Assembly (NCBI RefSeq): GCF_007991635.1
Contig: NZ_BJYS01000053.1
Span: 1-39,947 of the forward strand
DNA length: 39,947 bases
Reading direction: 5' to 3'
Origin: Adhaeribacter aerolatus
Lineage (GTDB): Bacteria; Bacteroidota; Bacteroidia; Cytophagales; Hymenobacteraceae
In this document: piece by piece, positions 1 through 7,995 of the stretch
How positions within the stretch are numbered: position 1 is the stretch's first letter
Layout of the letters: every line of letters begins with the position of its first letter
Translations under genes and position numbers: made by a program
The notes under the pieces: model-generated
Database searches by the model: none
Told to the model about the DNA's origin: nothing
The model's input: the letters and a program-made list of their open reading frames with translations, nothing else

Positions 1-4
1 AAAT

Positions 5-47
5 AAAAAGATAACCCTGTACTAGTAAAGTACAGGGTTATCTTTTT
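5..47 (-). terminator. Rho-independent terminator of the beta-helix lipoprotein gene
   Basis: Perfect 18-bp inverted repeat (arms 5-22 and 30-47) with a 7-nt loop. Read on the minus strand the stem ends in a T run, just after the stop codon of the gene whose 3' end is at 71. The other arm also ends in T's on the plus strand, so it could work in both directions. Confidence 0.85.
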
Positions 48-70
48 AATAGCTTTAGTTCTGTAAATAC

Positions 71-1537
71 TTATCTGTTATAGAAAATAGCGTTTAAGGC
101 ATTAGAGGTAAACTGGTTAGTGGTTGCCGCATCTGGGTTAAGGGTTGGTTCGTCGCCGTACACGTGAATGCCGTAGCCGCCGCTGAAACTAATATTTGAA
201 TTCTTAATCTGAAGAGCAGCAGCACTGGACAGCGCAATACTTGATTTTACATTGGAAGTTAAAGGTTCGCCGCCAGCATATTTAATATTTACGTACTCCA
301 TTTTGTTCATCGAGTTTCTGGAGTATATTATAATACCATCCCAGGAACCTGCGGTTTGATCTACCCCCGTAATTGTAATTTGTTTATCGGCGGTTCCAAC
401 AGCGTTAATATAGCCATCACCTATGTCGATGCTGTTATTCTGCACCACTTCAATATTTAAGCCGGGGCTTAGCTTCCAGCCAGAATTTACCGAGATAAAG
501 CCGGCCAACCGGTAAGGAAATCCGTTTTGTAAAGCCTGCCATACTACTTCGCTGGTTTCCTGAATAGTAGAGCGTTTTACTTCGATGGCTTTAATGCCGT
601 GGTTAGCGGTAAACAGGGTAGCCGCATCCAGTTTGGGTACATTTTCGGCGGTTAAGACAATAGGAGCGGCGGCATTGTTATCGAATTTATTAGCCGCAAA
701 GCCATACAGGATAGAACCTTCGCGCAGGTACAGGCCGTAGCCGTTGCTTTTGGCTATTTCGGTGTTTTTAATCGTAACGCGGGCATCTTCCGATACCACC
801 ATGGCGGTTTTTACAGCATCTATCAGGCCGGTGCTGCCCGCATTAAATATTTCGGTATAATTAAATTCGTTGGCGCTGCTGTTCGAGTAAATAATAATAC
901 CGGCCCAGTAACCTTTCTGGTCTTGTTTGCCCGTAAACCGGATTTTTTTATTCGCTTCGCCTTTGGCCATTATCGTACCACCCTCATCCACCAAAAACTG
1001 GGCATCTTCGGCAAAGGCAATTGTTACCCCGGGTTTCAGGGTAAGTTCAGCTTTTACCCCGATAGAAGAATTTACCAGGTAATCGGGCAGGTTTGGGTCG
1101 GCTATCCGGTCTTCGAGCACTGTTTTAACGGTTATATGGTTCAAAATTATTGCGGTAACCGAAGCCGTGGCCTTAATTAGTACTTTGTCTTTATGTGAAC
1201 CGGTACTGTTGCCGATGGTTAGTTCCAGTTCGTAATTGCCGGGCAAATCCGGTACAAAGGTAGGGGTGGCGGTGGCGGCATTATTTAAGGTAGCATTGCT
1301 GCCGTTGGGTTTACGGGAAAAGGCCCAGGCGTAAGTAAATGTTTTGCTTTCGCTGTCTTTAGAGCCATTGCCATCCAGTGTTACGGTTTGTCCGGTTTGT
1401 ACGTTTTGGTCTGGCCCGGCGTTGGCCGTTAAGGAGCTTGGGGGTACGGGCTGGTCTTTATCCTTATCGGGGTCGCAGCCAGATAGAATAAAAGTAAGGG
1501 AGAAAAATAATAAGAATAAGCGTTGAAAATTTTTCAT
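71..1537 (-). CDS. PKD-domain, beta-helix-like surface lipoprotein
   Basis: The 488-residue protein begins with a lipoprotein signal peptide ending in ILSGC (Cys21), followed by an acidic linker, so it should be lipidated and probably surface exposed, as is common in Bacteroidota. Residues about 36-124 form a PKD-like Ig fold (ANAGPDQNVQTGQTVTLDG, then a YAW strand). The remainder carries two copies of one module: a 'LxPGxxIxF/V' strand, a 'GTIMAKG'/'GYINAVG' turn, a 'KKIRFTG'/'KQITITG' strand and a 'GYWAGIIIYS'/'GSWDGIIIYS' strand, spaced roughly 190 residues apart. This pattern fits a right-handed parallel beta-helix. No catalytic residues can be assigned. Adhesion or glycan binding is plausible but is inference. 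It is transcribed alone and ends at a strong terminator. Confidence 0.8.
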   Translation of the reverse strand: MKNFQRLFLLFFSLTFILSGCDPDKDKDQPVPPSSLTANAGPDQNVQTGQTVTLDGNGSKDSESKTFTYAWAFSRKPNGSNATLNNAATATPTFVPDLPGNYELELTIGNSTGSHKDKVLIKATASVTAIILNHITVKTVLEDRIADPNLPDYLVNSSIGVKAELTLKPGVTIAFAEDAQFLVDEGGTIMAKGEANKKIRFTGKQDQKGYWAGIIIYSNSSANEFNYTEIFNAGSTGLIDAVKTAMVVSEDARVTIKNTEIAKSNGYGLYLREGSILYGFAANKFDNNAAAPIVLTAENVPKLDAATLFTANHGIKAIEVKRSTIQETSEVVWQALQNGFPYRLAGFISVNSGWKLSPGLNIEVVQNNSIDIGDGYINAVGTADKQITITGVDQTAGSWDGIIIYSRNSMNKMEYVNIKYAGGEPLTSNVKSSIALSSAAALQIKNSNISFSGGYGIHVYGDEPTLNPDAATTNQFTSNALNAIFYNR

Positions 1538-2086
1538 AGTTTTTTGGTGTATTAAGGGTTTAGGTAAATATTGAAGGATAATTTTTCAGGTGCCGGTAAA
1601 TGGGGCGCTGCATAAAAGAGCCGGCCATGTTTTATGTTTATTTAATTTTCTAATTTTCTGATGGGTCAAAATTACAATCTGCCGGGAGGGGATACTTGCG
1701 CAGAAACTGGTATAAATAAAACTCAGTAATACTACGTAGGCCTTGCTCTGCATCAGCTTAAACTTGTATTTATCTCTTTTTTCGATGAGATGCCGGCTTA
1801 TTAGTTATAAGCCTTGAAAATAACCTGGACGAAAATAGATCGGGTGTTTGGCAGGGCATACCGGGAAGCCGAAAGCCAATGACTTGCGCAAACCCCTTGC
1901 AAAGCAGGTTTAAATAAATTGATAAGGTTGCTTTTCCTGTGCTGTAGTTAACTTACAAGCGGAAGTGATAGGGCGCCATTTACCTGTCCGAAATCTAGGC
2001 ATCTGGCTTTAACCGAAAGAGGTGTAGGATTTTATACTTTTTCTAAACCGAAATAAAACCATGGATTACTAAATTGGGTAACCTAT
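1538..2086. other. Intergenic region between divergent genes, no gene seen
   Basis: About 550 bp between the divergent lipoprotein and membrane-protein genes. I found no coding frame with a plausible protein, no strong hairpin and no clear TAnnTTTG promoter box. It presumably holds both promoters. Confidence 0.5.
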
Positions 2087-2998
2087 ATGCATCAACCAGA
2101 ATTCTTAGAAGTAACTGCCAAAAACAAATTAGTGTCTAAAGTTCAATATCAAAACTACGAACCAGGCGAGTTTACAAATATTTGTAGCCGGACACTAAGC
2201 GAAACGCTCGAACTGATAGCGCATTTTCCGTGGCAGGAATATCGCCATCCGGAATGTATAAAACTTACGGGGCCATCCATTACCGTAGAGCATCCGGCGG
2301 GTAGGTTCTTAAAAATCGGACCTTATTATAACAAAACGTACTGTTTATATTTTATTGATGAAACCGAAAAGCTACAAGTTCATATTGTTTCTGACTTAAC
2401 CGACTGCTATGCAGCTATTAAAGCTATTTACAATAATGCTGAACCGTTTATTAGTAACCAGAGAGCACCGTTTTACGAAGATCCTCACAAGCATTTTGTA
2501 ACTAATTCTTTTGAATATACCGTAAATAAGAATAGAATTTTAGCATTTATTTGGTATCCAATTTTATTTCACACTTTTCTTTTTCTTCTGGTTTTTACCC
2601 TAGGATTTACCGATTGGGAAGTGTTTACAAATTTATTGGGGATCACCATTGGGGGTGGTATTTTCGCCCTTATAAATGGTCCTAACCTTTACCTTTTATA
2701 TAATTACTACAAGCACAGTAAAAACTTATACTTAAAACTAGCCAAAGGACAAAACGACTTCTATTCTGGGCCAAAAGAATCACCTAAAAAATATCTGAAG
2801 GAAGATGTTGAAGTTGTACATATCTTATCAAATCACGGGAGTAAATGTCCGTGGGGGCATAACACTGTTTTTAAGATAATATTTAAGAACGGTGAGGTAT
2901 TACAAATTTCTAATCTGTTAATAAAAACTTCTGTTTTTACTACTAAAATGCCTGAGAATATGATGGAGTGGAAACATAAATATTTTGCTAGCATTTAA
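2087..2998 (+). CDS. Unknown protein with two central transmembrane helices
   Basis: This 303-residue protein was not recognised. It has a hydrophilic N-terminal region (1-150), two hydrophobic segments at about 151-174 (ILAFIWYPILFHTFLFLLVF) and 183-205, joined by a short loop, and a C-terminal soluble region that includes 'EVVHILSNHGSKCPWGHNTVFKIIFKNGE'-type beta strands reminiscent of PH-like (bPH2/YcxB) folds. That resemblance is only topological. The soluble parts probably face the cytoplasm and the two helices form a hairpin in the inner membrane. It stands alone, divergent from the upstream gene. Base composition is slightly more AT-rich than its neighbours. The chosen ATG is the first in frame after upstream stops. 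Confidence 0.65.
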   Translation: MHQPEFLEVTAKNKLVSKVQYQNYEPGEFTNICSRTLSETLELIAHFPWQEYRHPECIKLTGPSITVEHPAGRFLKIGPYYNKTYCLYFIDETEKLQVHIVSDLTDCYAAIKAIYNNAEPFISNQRAPFYEDPHKHFVTNSFEYTVNKNRILAFIWYPILFHTFLFLLVFTLGFTDWEVFTNLLGITIGGGIFALINGPNLYLLYNYYKHSKNLYLKLAKGQNDFYSGPKESPKKYLKEDVEVVHILSNHGSKCPWGHNTVFKIIFKNGEVLQISNLLIKTSVFTTKMPENMMEWKHKYFASI

Positions 2999-3520
2999 CC
3001 CAGTTTTATCGCTATTCAATTATCTTATACCAGCTATTACAAATGAGCATCAACCGTTACAAATATGAATCATTCTGTTATTCAGCAGTAATTCAGGTGG
3101 TTCCATTTTACGGAAACTGGTAAATGCTGCTAGGCGAGGACCTCACCCTAAATCCCTCTCCTGAAAAAGGAGAGGGATTTTGATTAGTCTTTCAGCTATT
3201 AAAATAATATTGTTTTGTCTCTTTAAGAAGTTTGTAAAGGGAATGGAATAACTCATGCTGGTATTCCATAAGCAGTAACATAGGCCAAAGCAGTTTTAGA
3301 GGAATTTACTGCGTCTGCTATATGTTCTCTGCACTAATATATCATAAGATAATATTATTCTTTCTGTTAAATGCGTTTCACTTGAAAAACGCATTACCGG
3401 AGCTCCCCTTCGCCCGGAGGAGAAGGAGTTGGGGGATGAGGTGCCACCTTTACTACGGTGCGTAAATTTAGTGAACACAGGCAATATTTTAATCTGTAAC
3501 GCAAAGTACCTGTCTGTGTG
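2999..3520. other. Intergenic region with REP-like hairpins
   Basis: About 520 bp between convergent genes. It has no credible gene, but contains three inverted repeats described separately: a 13-bp-arm hairpin at 3150-3180, a 9-bp-arm hairpin at 3370-3395, and a GC-rich imperfect hairpin at about 3401-3428. Confidence 0.6.
3138..3450. repeat. Inverted pair of REP-like repeats
   Basis: The left unit (about 3138-3180) reads ACCTCACCCTAAATCCCTCT and contains a perfect 13-bp stem (3150-3162 with 3168-3180). The right unit (about 3401-3447), read on the minus strand, begins ACCTCATCCCCCAACTCCTT and so resembles the left unit in inverted orientation. Each forms its own hairpin. A separate stem (3370-3378 with 3387-3395) lies between them. 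Paired, inverted REP units of this kind are common in many bacteria. The left hairpin may also terminate the gene ending at 2998. Confidence 0.6.
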
Positions 3521-4156
3521 CTAAACCAAACCTCTTTTGTAAGCTTCTTTTACCAGGGCGGCGGTATTTTTGGCTCCGAGTTTTTGGGTGAGGTTAAACC
3601 GATGGGTTTCTACGGTACGCAGGCTTAGAAAAAGCTTGTTGGCAATTTCCTGGTTACTGTTTTCTTCAGCTATTAGTTTTAAAATTTCTTTTTCGCGTTT
3701 GGTTATGGGCACCTCAAACATAGAACGGCGCTGGCCGGTTATGCTTTCCTGGATTAAAATATTGCGGATGGGTTCGTGAATATATTCCTGACCGTTGGTA
3801 ACGGCTGTAATGGCATTTAGCAAAGTGCCCTGGTCCGCATTTTTAAGAACGTAACCCGTAGCGCCGTTGCGCAGCACTTGTTTTACATAATGCGTATCGT
3901 CGAAGCTACTGAAAGCAATAATTTTTATGCCGGGGTGTTGTTTTAAAACTGTTTTGGTTAAGTCAATACCGTTTACGTCCGGCATCTGAATATCCATCAG
4001 AATTACATCGGGATGGGTATGCGCCAGAAAATTTAACAGCGCCGGGCTTTGGGTAGAAGTAAAAATCACTTCGATATTAGTGGCGTTAAACATCGCTACT
4101 AAACCATTAATTACCACTTGGTGGTCATCTATTATGGCTAATCGAATAGGGCTCAT
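3521..4156 (-). CDS. NarL/LuxR-family response regulator
   Basis: A 211-residue two-component response regulator. The receiver domain (about 4-120) has the acidic pair D10/D11, the phospho-acceptor D55 in 'VILMDIQMPD', a switch Ser at 83-84 and the conserved K105 in 'GYVLKNA'. The LuxR-type helix-turn-helix spans about 151-208 ('ITKREKEILKLIAE', 'NQEIANKLFLSLRTVETHR'). Length and order are typical of NarL-type regulators. It lies 2 bp downstream of the histidine kinase gene on the same strand, so the two form a co-transcribed pair, and the kinase is almost certainly its phosphodonor. The regulated genes cannot be read from the window. Confidence 0.95.
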   Translation of the reverse strand: MSPIRLAIIDDHQVVINGLVAMFNATNIEVIFTSTQSPALLNFLAHTHPDVILMDIQMPDVNGIDLTKTVLKQHPGIKIIAFSSFDDTHYVKQVLRNGATGYVLKNADQGTLLNAITAVTNGQEYIHEPIRNILIQESITGQRRSMFEVPITKREKEILKLIAEENSNQEIANKLFLSLRTVETHRFNLTQKLGAKNTAALVKEAYKRGLV

Positions 4157-4158
4157 TA

Positions 4159-6153
4159 TTATACACTTACCATTTCTAAACCGCTGGTCTGAAACTCCAG
4201 ATAAGCGCTGACGCCACTGCCAGCTTCGGTTTCTACTTCTAATTTACCATTAATCGCCTGCACCCGGCTTTGCAAACTGCGCAACTCTAAGCCATCGGTT
4301 TTAGCTGCGTGTTTATCAAACCCAATGCCATTGTCTTCGATGGTAGCCGATAAAATATTATTCCGGCAACTTAACTGCACAATAGCATGGCTGGCTTGCG
4401 AGTGTTTTATTATATTATTTAATAGCTCCTGCACAATCCGGTAAACCGATAGCTCGAAAGAATTTTTGTGCCGTTTTATATCGCCCCACGAGTCGTACTG
4501 AACTACCAGGGTATTTTCGTTGCTGATGTTGTGGCAGTAACGGCGCAACGCTTCGTCTAAGCCAAACCGCATCAGCATTTCGGGCATTAGATTATGGGCG
4601 GTTTTGCGTACTTCGTAGGAGGCTTCATCCAGCAGGGTTTGGGTTTGGCGATAGCTTTTACTCGTGGCCAGTTCTGCGTGTTGTACGCCTAAACTGCTAA
4701 CGTGCATTTTGGCAGCAACCAGCATACCGGCTACCCCATCGTGCAAATCTTTGGCAATGCGGCTGCGCTCTTTTTCTTCGCCTTGCATTAAGGCCTGCAA
4801 CACCTGTATTTCTTTTTCTTGCTGCACTGTTTGCAACTGCCGGGCGTGCAGTTTGCGTTTGTGCCGGAAATTTAAATAAATAAGGCTGGCCGTTAAAAAA
4901 GCTATTAGGGCAGCGGCTATGCTGATAAGCTTATATTGCCGGATATTTTGCAACTGCAAATCTTTTTGGGCCAGTTGTAATTTCTTTTGCGTTAAAGCTT
5001 TTTCTTTTTGGGCAGTTTGGTACTTTATTTCGAGTTCGGCTATGTTTTTATTATCACGTTCGTTGGTGGTGCTGTCGCGATAGACTGTATATTTTTTGTA
5101 GAAATTTAAGGCTTGCTGGTGCTGGTTCAGACCGCTATAAGCCTCTGATAAGCCTTTGTAAATATCATCTAACTGAATGGTAACACCTTTTTCCTGGCCA
5201 ATGGCCAAAGCTTTGTTTAAATAATAAATTCTTTTTTGGTAATTGTGGGCCAAGTTATATCCTTCAGCAAGGTTGATGTAAGCAATAAGCTGGTAATGCG
5301 TATCTGCACTGGCAATAGCATGTTTTAGAATCTGGCCAGAATAATAAATTACTCGCGGAGCATTTTTTGCCTTTATATACATTTCGGAAAAACAAGTATT
5401 AGCCACGGTAAGGTTATGACCTTTACCGGAAGCCTTAGCTAACCGCAAGGCTTCGGTGGCATGTTTATGCCCACCCGAAAAATCCTGGAGCGAGGATAAG
5501 CAGTTGGTAACGCCGAATAAGCCATTTATAAGCTTGGTGGTATCTTTAGCCGCTCTGGCCAGCGTTACCCCTTTTTGGAAATATGCAAGGCCTTTTTTAA
5601 ATTTGTTCAGGTTGTAATACATAACCCCCATGGCCAAGTTGGCTTGGGCAAGCATTGGTTTGTATTCCGTGTTTTCCAGGAGCCGAATGGCTTCCATAGT
5701 TGCGTTAATTCGGGTATCTAATTCTCCGATGCGTTCGGAGCAAGCGCCAATATTTAACAAACAAGCTGCCACATCGTTAATTTTGTTCTCTTTTCGGAAG
5801 TACGGAATAGCCTTCCGGAAATCCGCTATGGCTTGTTTATCGTTAGCCTTAGCCGCATCAATGTAGCCAATATTCAGCCAGCCAATGGCAATCCAATAAT
5901 CATATCCTAGTTTATGTCCTAGTTTTACTAGTTCGTGGTATAACTTTAGTGAATTTTCCTGGTCGGTATCTATAATTTTCCAGGCGTATTTGGCAATGCT
6001 TACCACTTTGGTAGTATCGTCTTTTGCAGCTAATAGCCGCGCTACTGTAGTATCCGGTGATTGGGCTTTTATAGAATGCCTGGGTGCAAAAAAGAGCAAA
6101 CAGGTTAAAAGCAGAAGTAGACACTTTAGGGACATATTAATTTTTAGAAACAA
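4159..6153 (-). CDS. TPR-containing sensor histidine kinase (HisKA_3)
   Basis: A 664-residue kinase. A signal peptide (about 10-30) is followed by an extracytoplasmic block of tetratricopeptide-type helices (about 70-360), a charged coiled coil (365-405), one membrane helix (about 409-428), a cytoplasmic coiled coil, and a kinase core. The phospho-accepting His is H471 in 'RIAKDLHDGVAG', a HisKA_3 box. The ATPase domain shows the N box at N579/N580 ('VQELLNNIIKHS') and the G1 box 'EDNGIGFD' (D607, G609). The C-terminal G2-like loop is 'EAGSGVSAYL'. This architecture, with periplasmic TPRs ahead of a NarL-type kinase, is frequent in Bacteroidota. The input signal is unknown. It is the first gene of an operon with the response regulator. 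Confidence 0.93.
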   Translation of the reverse strand: MFLKINMSLKCLLLLLTCLLFFAPRHSIKAQSPDTTVARLLAAKDDTTKVVSIAKYAWKIIDTDQENSLKLYHELVKLGHKLGYDYWIAIGWLNIGYIDAAKANDKQAIADFRKAIPYFRKENKINDVAACLLNIGACSERIGELDTRINATMEAIRLLENTEYKPMLAQANLAMGVMYYNLNKFKKGLAYFQKGVTLARAAKDTTKLINGLFGVTNCLSSLQDFSGGHKHATEALRLAKASGKGHNLTVANTCFSEMYIKAKNAPRVIYYSGQILKHAIASADTHYQLIAYINLAEGYNLAHNYQKRIYYLNKALAIGQEKGVTIQLDDIYKGLSEAYSGLNQHQQALNFYKKYTVYRDSTTNERDNKNIAELEIKYQTAQKEKALTQKKLQLAQKDLQLQNIRQYKLISIAAALIAFLTASLIYLNFRHKRKLHARQLQTVQQEKEIQVLQALMQGEEKERSRIAKDLHDGVAGMLVAAKMHVSSLGVQHAELATSKSYRQTQTLLDEASYEVRKTAHNLMPEMLMRFGLDEALRRYCHNISNENTLVVQYDSWGDIKRHKNSFELSVYRIVQELLNNIIKHSQASHAIVQLSCRNNILSATIEDNGIGFDKHAAKTDGLELRSLQSRVQAINGKLEVETEAGSGVSAYLEFQTSGLEMVSV

Positions 6154-6497
6154 AGGATGTAAGTGGGTAATTTAATAATTTATACTTATATAATCCAAAA
6201 ATATAAATATTATTTAATCTATATTTATTTTGTAAATAAACTGACTATCAGAGATTATATAAGATTCGCGTAAATGCAGGCTAATTGGTAAACGCATGTT
6301 TTTTCAGGAATATTTTTTTGACTATTGAAGGAGAGCAAATACTTTCTTTTACTTTATAATTGTTTTTATATATAGTATATTCGTTAGTCCAGTTCCGGTT
6401 ATTTGCAACTAATAGTATATTGCAGATAAGCCGAATAACTCCTTTTAGCTGGTAGTTACCAGCAATTTTGAAACAACCGTACTAAGACTAACAACAG
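6154..6497. other. AT-rich intergenic region with cassette left boundary
   Basis: About 340 bp, strongly AT-rich, between divergent genes. It should contain the kinase operon promoter. A 7-bp-arm hairpin sits at 6448-6463 (GCTGGTA/TACCAGC), and the right half of it (GTTACCAGCA, 6455-6464) is the complement of the sequence directly after the next gene (7140-7149). See the cassette entry. Confidence 0.5.
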
Positions 6498-7268
6498 ATG
6501 AAACAGCAATACTTAATCTTAGGAATTATAGCAATTGTGACAATTGTAATTTTTATAGCTTGGACAAAACTAAAAAATCAAAAACCACAACCCGTCACAG
6601 ACACAAGCCGACCTGCAGAAAGCACTCTCCCGACTAACAAAGTCTCAAACGACAAACTTGTAATAGTTGAAGATGCAGATGAAAGTGACATCAAGAAAAT
6701 TTTACAGGAGTTTTGTAATTCATACAACAAAGAGACGTATCAAGCTATTCCAAGACTGACAAAACTATCAGACAAAAAATTTGCAATAACTTTTCCTTTC
6801 GACATAAATTTTGAAATATATTGCTATTTCATAAATTACGTAAATTATCCAATGGGCTTTAATAGACATTTCAAAACTATTGGTTGGACAACTACAAATC
6901 CATCTGATAACTGGATTACCGAAAAAAGTGCTAACAAAAATGTAATGCTGTATGTAAGTGACTTTGACACAGAATATGATAATGTTTTCTTGACAACATT
7001 TGACAATATTGGATACAAACTCGGTTTTGCAATGGGTGAAGAAAAACAGTTATTGGACCTACCCGAAAAAAATTATAAAAAACAACCAATAGACATAAGC
7101 GAATTTGAAGCAAAACAACACTTTGACTTTAAATAAAACTGCTGGTAACAAGGTATTGCCAAAAGCGGGGCTGAACGTCTTCGATTGGACATTTATACAA
7201 GGTTTAACTTTCATTCTTCGATTGAACTTTAGTGCTAAAAATCCCCGCCTTCGGCAATACCCAAAACG
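6456..7268 (+). mobile_element. Candidate integron-type gene cassette 1
   Basis: The unit holds one ORF (6498-7136) and ends in a folded site. The right-hand R''-like sequence TGCTGGTAAC (7140-7149) begins 3 nt after the stop codon, and its exact reverse complement GTTACCAGCA stands at 6455-6464, 34 bp before the ORF. That arrangement is expected when a circular cassette opens at G|TT within attC and inserts. The proposed crossover points are G6455|T6456 and G7268|T7269. The ORF is visibly more AT-rich than its surroundings. The boundaries do not fit the RYYYAAC/GTTRRRY consensus exactly, and no integrase is present, so this is a candidate only. Confidence 0.45.
6498..7136 (+). CDS. Unknown membrane-anchored protein in cassette 1
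   Basis: A 212-residue protein I do not recognise. It has one N-terminal membrane helix (about 4-24, YLILGIIAIVTIVIFIAW), a Thr/Pro/Ser-rich linker to about residue 50, then a soluble domain of mixed composition with aromatic-rich strands ('FPFDINFEIYCYFINYVNYP'). It probably has an N-in, C-out topology or serves as an anchored periplasmic protein. Codon use is A-rich (many AAA, GAC, ACA codons) and unlike the flanking genes, which suggests transfer. It is the only ORF between the two putative cassette boundaries, and its stop codon directly abuts the inverted-repeat site. Small single proteins of unknown function are typical cassette cargo. Confidence 0.6.
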   Translation: MKQQYLILGIIAIVTIVIFIAWTKLKNQKPQPVTDTSRPAESTLPTNKVSNDKLVIVEDADESDIKKILQEFCNSYNKETYQAIPRLTKLSDKKFAITFPFDINFEIYCYFINYVNYPMGFNRHFKTIGWTTTNPSDNWITEKSANKNVMLYVSDFDTEYDNVFLTTFDNIGYKLGFAMGEEKQLLDLPEKNYKKQPIDISEFEAKQHFDFK

Positions 7269-7274
7269 TTATAT
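7140..7274 (+). repeat. attC-like folded site following cassette 1
   Basis: An approximately 135-bp imperfect inverted repeat. The outer part is TGCTGGTAAC (7140-7149) facing CGTTAT (7267-7272). A perfect 9-bp stem follows (GGTATTGCC 7152-7160 with GGCAATACC 7253-7261) and then a 6-bp stem (GCGGGG 7165-7170 with CCCCGC 7243-7248). The central loop holds a direct repeat of TCTTCGATTG (about 7179 and 7215). Size and AAC...GTT ends resemble integron attC sites. The right R' half (GTTATAT) matches GTTRRRY poorly. Confidence 0.45.
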
Positions 7275-7352
7275 GAAACCTTAAAAACAAAAAAGAGATA
7301 AATAGATAAATAATTTAGTAACAACCTGGTTATACGAAAACATCCACCGCGA

Positions 7353-7682
7353 ATGGCTTTTTTAAAATCAATATTAATATTTCTTCTGGCTGGTCTTTGC
7401 GAAATAGGCGGCGGATACCTGGTTTGACTATGGCTGAAAGAAGAAAAACCAATTTGGTATGGCATTGCAGGCGGAATAATTCTGGCACTTTATGGAGTGG
7501 TGGCAACTTTACAAACTCAAAACTTCGCCAGGGTATATGCGACCTATGGCGGTATTTTTATTGTAATGTCATTGTTGTGGTCGATGAAATTCGATAACTA
7601 TTCGCCGGATAAATATGACATCATGGGCGCATTGATTGCACTGTTAGGGGTTTGTATTATCTACTACGCGCCAAGAGGCTAA
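7353..7682 (+). pseudogene. ynfA: YnfA/UPF0060-family small membrane protein, interrupted by TGA
   Basis: Reading from ATG 7353 gives 109 codons, matching the family length of about 108. The product resembles YnfA (UPF0060): 'LAGLCEIGGGYLV', 'LWLKEEKPIWYG', 'RVYATYGGIFIVMSLLW' and 'DIMGALIALLGVCII' at the expected positions with four hydrophobic segments. Codon 25 (7425-7427) is TGA where relatives have Trp (the 'YLVWLW' region), so one G-to-A change would explain it. Everything downstream stays in frame and conserved, so the lesion looks recent, is a sequencing error, or is read through. The next in-frame ATG (7497) would leave only the last two helices. The gene starts 85 bp after the proposed cassette 1 boundary. 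Confidence 0.8.
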
Positions 7683-7995
7683 GAAGATAGAAACAGGGCA
7701 GCATCTAATCTTATGCAAACTCCAGCTTCGGCATCTGGCAGCCGTTTATACGAGGGCCTTATACAACATCTCTGTAAATAGAAGGTACCTTAACCGCTGG
7801 AGCTAAAAATTGGCGGTTCTTAAGCGCAAACCTGCGTAACACCAACCAACAAATTAGTTTTTAGCTGGTTCGCCGGAAGTAAATTTAAGTAGTACTACTT
7901 AATTTATAATTTGCCAATTTCTGCGCAGGTTTTGCTTTTGCGATGGTGGTAATTTTGGGTATAAATAATAAGCTAACCCTAAATTACCTAAAACT
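7683..7995. other. Intergenic region, no gene seen
   Basis: About 310 bp between two plus-strand genes. No coding frame or strong terminator hairpin was found. The 3' end holds a possible promoter box for the next gene (7950-7957). Confidence 0.5.
7950..7957 (+). promoter_or_regulatory. Possible Bacteroidota -7 box for the 7996 lipoprotein
   Basis: TAATTTTG fits the Bacteroidota -7 consensus TAnnTTTG and lies 38 bp before the ATG at 7996. The nearest TTTTG upstream (7930-7934) is only 15 bp away, shorter than the usual spacing, so support is moderate. Confidence 0.35.

Noticed and set aside
7140-7274. Interpretation of the 7.2-kb inverted repeat as a simple terminator
   Set aside because: It is about 135 bp long with a large central loop and no terminal T run, and its outer arm matches the sequence before the gene. 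A cassette-type site explains more, although termination cannot be excluded.
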